Of a DNA stretch of 27,670 nt, positions 21,477-27,670 are shown piece by piece; the stretch's first letter is position 1; each line of letters starts with the position of its first letter. The translations under genes were made by a program, and so were the position numbers. The notes beneath the pieces are model-generated. The model saw only the letters and a list, made by a program, of their open reading frames with translations, made no database searches and had not been told where the DNA came from. Origin of the DNA: a virus; IMG/VR virus record IMGVR_UViG_3300025816_000060, positions 1 to 27,670 of that record; one strand, 5' to 3'.

Positions 21477-22967
21477 TTATTTCATTAACATGAAATTGTT
21501 AGCACCTTGAGTAATTAAACATCTTTCTGATAAGAAATGTAGTTGCATTACATCTAAAGCAGATGTAGCAGCGCCAACAGAACCAGTAACCCAAGTTTTC
21601 ATTCTTCGGTCATCAGTTTGTGAAGCTCTATATCTAACGTGTAAGAAAGGACGTTTCATGCTTTGCCCAACAGTTTGATCGTAAACTGAAGATACACCAG
21701 CAGGAATCATAACCCCTCTAATAGCGTTAACAGTATCTCTTTCGTTGATACCACCTCTTGTAGATTTGTCATTTAAGTATCTGAAGTCAGACTTGTAGAA
21801 GTCATAAGAACCTCTTCTGAAACCAGTGAAACCTAAGTTTAATGCCATATCTTCTGAGTTGTTAAATACACCGTATGATGTACCACCAGCACCGTAAGAA
21901 TTCATTGAAGCTAACATATCGTCCATAGCTAAGCTAGTAGATCTGTTAATAAACATCATGTATTCTTCAATAGCACCTTGCTTATCAAATTCAGCAAGTA
22001 TTGCATCGAACTCAGCTAAATCAGTAGCAGCGTTAACACCAGTAACACCAGTAGTAACATTACCTCTTGATTCGATAGCAGCGAATAAACCTTCAGTACC
22101 AAAAGTATCTCCAGAAACATGAGATCCTAGTTGTGCATCAACTGTAGATTGATCAGCATCACCTTTAATAGACTCAAGCATTGCCATTTCAATATAATCA
22201 GTGAAACGAGCTCTTGTGTCAGCTTCAGCTTTTAAGTACCATAGGTAACCTGATTGTCCGTTTTCAGCAGAAACTTCAACCCAACCAATTCTAGAAGCGT
22301 CAGAACCTGAAACTTCGTAGTAATCTTTCATTATAATTGGCTTGTTAGAAAAAGACTTAAACTGCGGCTCGTTAGCAACAGATCTACCATCAGTTCCTTT
22401 TGCAAATTCAGAACCATAAACTAATATAGTTGCTGAGTCACCAGAACCAGTAGCTAAACCAGCGTTTGTACCAGTTGGAGTTGCGTTACCAGCGTCGTAC
22501 AAAGCTACAGCTACTTGGTCGTTAGATATTTCAGTAACTAAACCTCTAACAGTAGCGTTAGCATCAGAAACTAATACTTGGTCATTAACTCTAATACCGT
22601 GATCAACAGAAGATGTTGATACAGCGTTGCCATCAATGTCAGTATCGATTTCAAAAGTAAGACCATTATTAGAACCAGTAATTTGATCATCACCATCCGC
22701 AATGTGTCCTTTGTAAGATAAATGTAATCTACCTTGTTCAGACCAAACAACTTGGTCAGAAGTCATAGATTCTTCAGCACCTACTTGAGCTAAGAAACCT
22801 GAAATAGTTCTCGGTCCGAAAACTTCAGCTTCTTTCTCCATTAGGTCTGGTAAATATTGTTGTGCCCAGTCGTTAGAACCAGACGTAAAGTCCAAATAGT
22901 TAGTTTGCAGTGCTTGCTTAGTTGGAGCAGCAACGCTGTTTAACAATGGACCACCTTGAATTGCCAT
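21477..22967 (-). CDS. Major capsid protein
   Basis: This 496-residue protein has the N-terminal block (about 7-90: P-L-L-N-S-V-A-A-P-T-K-Q-A-L, L-P-D-L-M-E-K-E-A-E-V-F-G, D-Q-V-V-W-S-E-Q-G-R-L) that I associate with the HK97-fold capsid proteins of crAss-like and related environmental phages. Residues about 88-186 look like an inserted beta-rich domain (V-N-D-Q-V-L-V, then T-E-I-S-N-D-Q-V-A-V-A-L), a place where such capsids often carry a surface insertion. The C-terminal part has conserved-looking blocks (R-R-G-S-Y-D-F-Y-K-S-D, V-M-I-P-A-G-V-S-S-V-Y-D). It sits between a scaffold-like gene and a terminator, as expected for the most abundant late product. The leader is A-rich with no Shine-Dalgarno sequence. 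Confidence 0.9.
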   Translation of the reverse strand: MAIQGGPLLNSVAAPTKQALQTNYLDFTSGSNDWAQQYLPDLMEKEAEVFGPRTISGFLAQVGAEESMTSDQVVWSEQGRLHLSYKGHIADGDDQITGSNNGLTFEIDTDIDGNAVSTSSVDHGIRVNDQVLVSDANATVRGLVTEISNDQVAVALYDAGNATPTGTNAGLATGSGDSATILVYGSEFAKGTDGRSVANEPQFKSFSNKPIIMKDYYEVSGSDASRIGWVEVSAENGQSGYLWYLKAEADTRARFTDYIEMAMLESIKGDADQSTVDAQLGSHVSGDTFGTEGLFAAIESRGNVTTGVTGVNAATDLAEFDAILAEFDKQGAIEEYMMFINRSTSLAMDDMLASMNSYGAGGTSYGVFNNSEDMALNLGFTGFRRGSYDFYKSDFRYLNDKSTRGGINERDTVNAIRGVMIPAGVSSVYDQTVGQSMKRPFLHVRYRASQTDDRRMKTWVTGSVGAATSALDVMQLHFLSERCLITQGANNFMLMK

Positions 22968-22988
22968 ATTTTTGTAATTTTAAATTAG

Positions 22989-24167
22989 TTATTTATTTTT
23001 TATTTTAAATTTAAAAGTTGGAGAAGTGTCATCGTTAAGCACTCTTACTTTAGGACCGCTTGTGTTATCGTTAGAAAATGATTGCCTTGGATCCATACTT
23101 ACGTTTTTAGCCTTAGCAACACTATCTTTCATAGCATCAGCTTTTCCTTGTTCATAAAAGTGATTAGCAATAGCGTCGGGATTCATTGCTGTAAATAAAG
23201 ATTTATGATAACCTTTAGCATCTGACATTTCATTATTTTCATTCAAGAACTTCTTGACAAAATTATTAATATCACCTTGGGTTTCTTTCACTTCATTAGC
23301 ATTTTTCACATTAAACCTATATCTCTTATCTCCGACGTTGTATTCAAAACCTTTGAATTTATCGTTAAAAACTTCTTTAGTTTTTAATTTAAAAGTGTTA
23401 GTTTGTTTTTCCGCTATTTTGTTAGTCTCTTCCGACTCTTTGTTGTATCTATTAAAAAAGTTTACAGCTTTTTGTTGTTCGGTGGTTAACCTAGAACCAG
23501 CTTTAACTTCTTCATAGTATTTAGACTTTTGCCCGTCTAAGTGGCTTTTAGCGTTGGCAACTTGCTCTTTTAACGCTATCTTTTTCTTTTTAATCTCTCT
23601 TTCTTCATCAACTTCTTCGTCATATGAAAATGAGTCTTCCATTAAAAAACTAATTTCATCGTCTGTTAAGTGAGATTTTGTTTGTTTATAGTACTCTCTA
23701 AGAACTGTCATGTCGTCATAACTAGAGTAATCTTGATTAAGTCTTACGTAATCTTCTAACGTACCACCGGTTTCTTCCATAAAATCTACAACTTTTTGTA
23801 AATTTTCAGGTATTGCTTTGCCAGTTTCTTTAGCTTCTTCAACAGCTTCTTTTATTTCTTCAACTTGCTCTTGAACTTCATCTTCAGTAACTTCTTCTAG
23901 TACTGGAGTTTCTTGTGCTTCAGCCTCCGGTTGTACTTCTTCTTGTTTTTCTGTGGCGTCGGCATCTTCAACGAGCTCAACCACTCTGTTGTCGTCAGCG
24001 TTATCTTTTGTAACTTCTTCTGTAACTTCATCTTTTTTTAGCGTTGGTGGTTTATCTAAATTTACTTTAATGACATCGTCATTTTTTTCTGTTTGTTTAA
24101 GATCAACTTTTACTACGTTGTCTTCAGTAGCCTTTTCGACTACTTTTTCTGTTTTCTTTTTTGCCAT
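22989..24167 (-). CDS. Putative scaffolding protein (392 aa)
   Basis: The placement between portal and major capsid genes is the usual site of a scaffold. The sequence fits: a disordered, very acidic first third (about 1-110, Glu/Asp/Val-rich, starting M-A-K-K-K-T-E-K), a helical middle (about 115-270: V-V-D-F-M-E-E-T-G-G-T-L-E-D-Y, D-D-E-I-S-F-L-M-E-D, then long Lys/Glu helices), and a short basic end (F-K-F-K-I-K-N-K) that could bind the capsid protein, as in other phage scaffolds. No protease motif is seen. A minor capsid or portal-adjacent structural protein remains possible. Its translation start region is nearly identical to that of the 272-residue gene. Confidence 0.65.
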   Translation of the reverse strand: MAKKKTEKVVEKATEDNVVKVDLKQTEKNDDVIKVNLDKPPTLKKDEVTEEVTKDNADDNRVVELVEDADATEKQEEVQPEAEAQETPVLEEVTEDEVQEQVEEIKEAVEEAKETGKAIPENLQKVVDFMEETGGTLEDYVRLNQDYSSYDDMTVLREYYKQTKSHLTDDEISFLMEDSFSYDEEVDEEREIKKKKIALKEQVANAKSHLDGQKSKYYEEVKAGSRLTTEQQKAVNFFNRYNKESEETNKIAEKQTNTFKLKTKEVFNDKFKGFEYNVGDKRYRFNVKNANEVKETQGDINNFVKKFLNENNEMSDAKGYHKSLFTAMNPDAIANHFYEQGKADAMKDSVAKAKNVSMDPRQSFSNDNTSGPKVRVLNDDTSPTFKFKIKNK

Positions 24168-24195
24168 AATATAATATAATAATAATTAATAATTG

Positions 24196-26598
24196 TTATC
24201 TAGGATCAAATGAACCTAAATCAAATCCGCCTCCTAATATATCATTACCTGCGGATTCAAAGTTTTTAGGTGGTTTTTCACTTTTTCTTTGATCTATAAG
24301 CTCACTTTGTTGTGACGCTTGTATTCTAGTTCTTTCGTCTTTACGATCTTCTTTTTCTTTTTCTTTATTACTAACAGTTTGATTTTTCATACCCTCAAGC
24401 TGCATGTTCATTTGAAACTCTAATTGCATTAGTTGTTTTTTATACTCTACTTCTTGAGCTTGTTTCTGAGCGTCAAGCTGTGCTTTCATTTGTTCAAGCT
24501 GCATTTCTGTTTGCATTTTAGCTTGTTCTTTTTGCACTTCCATCTCAGCAGATGCTTGTTGAGCTTGTATATTAGCTTGTGACTGCGCTTGTATATTTTG
24601 CTGTTGTATTTGCTGATCTTTGTCTTGCTTTCTTTTTCTACGTATTTTAAGTAATTGATTTGCTAGTTTTATGTTTTTAATATTTCTAAGATCAATAGCG
24701 TCAGCAAGCTCAATTAATTGTTGTTGTAATGCCATTTGAATATTATTTTCAAGCATAGCTTTTTCCTCATCATCAGGAGTTAATTCTATAAATATACCAA
24801 AATCATACAAATGTAAGCTCGACATTTCTTCAAGTGTAGCAACGTTGTGCACTCCAATTTGTTGTATAAAAGCATCTTTAGTTGGTGAATATTCTACAAT
24901 GTCAGAAACTCTAAGAGATAAACACTCGGCGGTTTCAGATGTTAAATACAAACCAGCCTGTAATATATGTCTTGTTGCAGTGTTAGAATTTGCTGCGGCT
25001 AGCTTTTGCACACCAACTAAGGCATTTTTATCAGGAGTACTACCATCTCTAGCTTCATTAAGCCCGGTGGTGTCCCTTATCATTTGTAAATAATAATTGT
25101 ATGTACCAATTAAGCTTTGCATTTTTTGCCCACCAGAACCTGATTGTATTTCTTGTATTGGCACTTTGCCTGGGTTCATTTCACCTTCACTTGTAAACGA
25201 TCTACCAATAACAGAACCTGTTTGGAAGAACATGTTTAAAGCTTCTTGCGGGTTGTAGTTTGTACCATTACCTAAATCTATTTCAGCTAAACCATCTGCA
25301 TCTAAGTAAACTCCATCTGGAACCATACGTGATAATACTTGTTGTAGTTTTAGGTGTGTAAGCTGTATCATGTCAGCGAAACCTGTAATACGCTGCACTA
25401 AAGATTCAATACGACCCTTGTACATACGTGGAGCCACGATACTATAGTTCATTTTAACTTTAGTAAAATCACTCTTAGGCCTCATCATATTTCTAGCCAT
25501 TTCCCACTTTAACATCTTGTCCGTTCCTAAAATAATAGCGCCATCGTATAAACACTCTATAGATCTTTGTAATTTACTAAAATTACCATCACCTTCAGGT
25601 GGGTTAAAGGTGTCATCTTTAGATAATATTTTATCTGCGCCAGTACCAGTTTCTTTCACTTTGTAAACTTCGTTCATGTAAGTTTTATAATTAAAATATA
25701 AAACTTGAACTTTATTGTTATCTTGCTCGTTATAACTTTGGTTATAGTTAGATTTATGGTGATTTTTGTTTTTAACTATATCCTCTAAATCTTCTTGCTG
25801 TAAATGAGGAAATTGTTTTACCAGCTCGTTTATTGGTATAGACTTTACTTCACCAACATAATATATATCATCAAAATACGGGGACTCAGTGTAAGAATAA
25901 ACCAAATCAGCTGGATCAACATAGTTAATAACAACACCTTCTGAAGTGTTAAAAGAAGTTTTAACAGCACCAATACCTAAAACAGTAAGATCGTAATAAA
26001 AACGTTTTTTAATTAGCTCGTAGTTACTACCTTCCATTAAAACATTAATAGCTTGTTCTTCCGCTAACTCAACTGATTGCTTGTAACTAAGTTGCATGTG
26101 TAGATCTAACTCTTCTTGAGATTGAGGCAGTGTTTCTTTGTCGTTTTCATACATACCAACACCAAAAGCTTCTTCAACGTAATCATTAAACTCTTGAGTT
26201 CTCATGTCGTTTAATATAGAATCCATATACTCTGTGCGTTTAGCAACTCCAAATGAATCTTGCGAGTATGCTTTTATATCATATGTTCTTTCTGCAATAC
26301 CGTTTACAACTATATCTACAAATTTAGGTATTATAGGAACTGGTTTCCAGTCTAAATTAAGATAAGATAGATCACCGTTTATAGATAATTCATCTTTGTA
26401 TTTCTGTATTGATTGCTCACCTCTAGCATATAACCTTAGATTATGAAAATTATTATGATTGGTTTTATATCTATTAGAGCCTCTTTCATTATGAAACCAC
26501 TCAGCCTCAATAGCTTTGGCTACTTTTAAACCATAATCATAGCTCATTTTTTCCACATCGCTTACAACTTGAGAAGGAAAATAATTTTTTACAACCAT
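24196..26598 (-). CDS. Portal protein (800 aa)
   Basis: The portal forms the ring through which DNA enters and leaves the head. The block at about 53-105 (L-R-L-Y-A-R-G-E-Q, S-Y-L-N-L-D-W-K-P-V-P, I-I-P-K-F-V-D-I-V-V-N-G-I) is the pattern I associate with crAss-like portal proteins, and the length of 800 residues also fits. The core continues to about 650. From about 658 to 762 there is a long Gln/Glu/Met/Lys-rich coiled coil, probably the barrel projecting into the capsid. The end (about 775-800) is Gly/Asp-rich and flexible. The gene starts two bases after the terminase stop, with an A-rich leader lacking a Shine-Dalgarno sequence. Confidence 0.9.
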   Translation of the reverse strand: MVVKNYFPSQVVSDVEKMSYDYGLKVAKAIEAEWFHNERGSNRYKTNHNNFHNLRLYARGEQSIQKYKDELSINGDLSYLNLDWKPVPIIPKFVDIVVNGIAERTYDIKAYSQDSFGVAKRTEYMDSILNDMRTQEFNDYVEEAFGVGMYENDKETLPQSQEELDLHMQLSYKQSVELAEEQAINVLMEGSNYELIKKRFYYDLTVLGIGAVKTSFNTSEGVVINYVDPADLVYSYTESPYFDDIYYVGEVKSIPINELVKQFPHLQQEDLEDIVKNKNHHKSNYNQSYNEQDNNKVQVLYFNYKTYMNEVYKVKETGTGADKILSKDDTFNPPEGDGNFSKLQRSIECLYDGAIILGTDKMLKWEMARNMMRPKSDFTKVKMNYSIVAPRMYKGRIESLVQRITGFADMIQLTHLKLQQVLSRMVPDGVYLDADGLAEIDLGNGTNYNPQEALNMFFQTGSVIGRSFTSEGEMNPGKVPIQEIQSGSGGQKMQSLIGTYNYYLQMIRDTTGLNEARDGSTPDKNALVGVQKLAAANSNTATRHILQAGLYLTSETAECLSLRVSDIVEYSPTKDAFIQQIGVHNVATLEEMSSLHLYDFGIFIELTPDDEEKAMLENNIQMALQQQLIELADAIDLRNIKNIKLANQLLKIRRKRKQDKDQQIQQQNIQAQSQANIQAQQASAEMEVQKEQAKMQTEMQLEQMKAQLDAQKQAQEVEYKKQLMQLEFQMNMQLEGMKNQTVSNKEKEKEDRKDERTRIQASQQSELIDQRKSEKPPKNFESAGNDILGGGFDLGSFDPR

Positions 26599-26600
26599 AT

Positions 26601-27670
26601 TTATTTTTTAATTAATTTAGACGTATTGCCTTTGTTTGTGTACTTAGCAATGTTTATATTTAGTTTTGGTTTTTGTACCGGTGCGTTTGGTCTATATAAA
26701 TGCCTGTTATTAGCCATTATAGCTAAACCAGAACTTATAGATGCATCATGCTTTGTTCTTTTGTTAATGTCAAATTTTGCCCAGTCGTTTAGTAATTCAT
26801 TAAAATAACAATTTCCAAAAGTACCATCTTGTGCCATACCTACGTGGCTTTGTATATACATTTCAATAGCAGCGGCGTGAGCTTGTTTTATATCTTCACT
26901 TGAATTAGGTATACCACCAACTTCTTTTTCTGCTACAGATAATTTATTCCATATTTTATCAGGCCTATTCATGCTAAAACCTCTATAACCACGTCTTCGT
27001 AAATAATACAATAGACGGGGTTTGTTGTTCTCTGCAAGTAAAGGCATCCCGTAAAATACTAATGCCATTAGAACGTCTTCAAAGAACATCTCTGCGGTTT
27101 GTGGCCTAGCTAAATACTCTAAGAAAAACGTATTAGCTGGTGCGTCTTCCATACTGAACTTAGTTAATCCGTGTAAAGCACCTTTAGAACCCACACCATC
27201 TACAGTTCCTGATATATCATAACTATCACAACCAAAAGCACCCATGTGCTCATTGCCAGGCCATTTAACACCGTTTTTAATTACAACTTTGTTTTGTATA
27301 TTTGTTGGTGGTACCCAGCTTACTTTAAATCTACCTTTAGGATCTGGATAAAATATTACTGTAGAGTCTTTCACACCGTTTACCCATTGAAAATTACCTT
27401 TAGTAATACCTAATGTTCTAGACATTTCTTCGTTGTAATCTATTTGTTCGTATAGTTTAACTAAGTTAAATATACTGTTTTTAGTCTCATCTCTAAACGC
27501 GTGCTCAGTAGTTCTTGGAAACTGTCTGTAAAATTCGTTTAATGCGTCTTGATCACCTTTTAAACCGTCAGCTTCGTTTTGCCAACTGTCTATAACTCCT
27601 ATATCTATTAATTCCCCATGTGGATCGAAGACTTCATAATTCGGAGTATTGAAGACTGGGCTTCCGTGCT
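26601..27670 (-). CDS. terL: Terminase large subunit, C-terminal part (partial, cut at window edge)
   Basis: The minus-strand frame is open through the edge at 27670, so the Met at 27425 is internal. Translating the extra bases gives residues leading into E-F-Y-R-Q-F-P-R-T-T-E-H-A-F-R-D-E, the typical link between the ATPase and nuclease domains of such terminases. About 355 residues are visible. The RNase H-like nuclease shows its acidic residues: Asp in G-C-D-S-Y-D-I (codons 27225-27227 and 27216-27218), Glu in L-L-A-E-N-N-K, and the last Asp in K-H-D-A-S-I-S-S-G (codon 26745-26747). The G-S-K-G-A-L-H-G block after the first Asp also fits crAss-like terminases. The ATPase Walker motifs lie outside the window. 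The portal gene follows after two bases, the usual order. Confidence 0.9.
   Translation of the reverse strand, partial: HGSPVFNTPNYEVFDPHGELIDIGVIDSWQNEADGLKGDQDALNEFYRQFPRTTEHAFRDETKNSIFNLVKLYEQIDYNEEMSRTLGITKGNFQWVNGVKDSTVIFYPDPKGRFKVSWVPPTNIQNKVVIKNGVKWPGNEHMGAFGCDSYDISGTVDGVGSKGALHGLTKFSMEDAPANTFFLEYLARPQTAEMFFEDVLMALVFYGMPLLAENNKPRLLYYLRRRGYRGFSMNRPDKIWNKLSVAEKEVGGIPNSSEDIKQAHAAAIEMYIQSHVGMAQDGTFGNCYFNELLNDWAKFDINKRTKHDASISSGLAIMANNRHLYRPNAPVQKPKLNINIAKYTNKGNTSKLIKK

Noticed and set aside
27423-27425. Met at 27425 as the start of a separate 274-residue protein
   Set aside because: The frame continues open upstream to the window edge and encodes recognisable terminase sequence, so this Met is internal.
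1-27670. tRNA genes, CRISPR array, integrase, transposase or attachment site
   Set aside because: Both strands were read for these; every gap is under about 75 bases and none shows a cloverleaf, regular spaced repeats or recombination gene.

Overview
This window is a late (virion structural) gene block of a tailed bacteriophage. It is most likely a short-tailed virus of a marine Bacteroidetes/Flavobacteriia host, built like the late module of crAss-like phages and related environmental podoviruses. All supported genes lie on the minus strand, so the biological order runs from coordinate 27670 down to 1. The DNA is clearly AT-rich and nearly every base is coding. No intergenic gap exceeds about 75 bases, and I see no tRNA, integrase, IS element or CRISPR array. 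The family relationship is my recognition of sequence patterns and gene order, not a database result.

In transcription order: (1) the C-terminal half of the large terminase, cut by the window edge at 27670; (2) an 800-residue portal with a Gln-rich coiled-coil tail; (3) an acidic, charged protein placed like a scaffold; (4) the major capsid protein, followed by a GC-rich hairpin terminator with a UUCG loop; (5) an unrecognised 272-residue virion-neighbourhood protein; (6) a short leader able to form two mutually exclusive hairpins, then two connector/ring-type proteins; (7) a 1489-residue tail stabilisation ('muzzle') protein; (8) three beta-rich accessory tail proteins, one with a polyproline tract and a Bacteroidetes-style Cys motif, one with repeated modules; (9) a Gln/Ala-rich small protein, a 436-residue protein and a 2896-residue giant in the order expected for internal, ejected virion proteins; (10) a small lipoprotein and the start of another probable secreted or membrane protein.

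Terminase and portal package DNA into a shell of major capsid protein assembled on the putative scaffold. The ring proteins and muzzle close the portal vertex and form the short tail. The three downstream proteins probably sit inside the capsid and leave first at infection. The giant carries a zincin-type HELLH motif, a segment resembling sigma-70 region 2, a complete HAD phosphatase motif set, and a conserved membrane-prone C-terminal region, so it looks like a multidomain ('polyvalent') effector. The terminal lipoprotein would act at the host envelope.

Three independent hints point to a Bacteroidetes host: A-rich leaders with no Shine-Dalgarno sequence before every gene, a lipoprotein with an acidic segment just after the lipidated Cys, and a GC-x-D...DG-x-C motif typical of Bacteroidetes secreted proteins. 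The most interesting observations are the giant protein's domain mix, the two-state hairpin before the ring gene, the beta-module shared by several virion proteins, and the single in-frame amber stop between the ring and muzzle genes.
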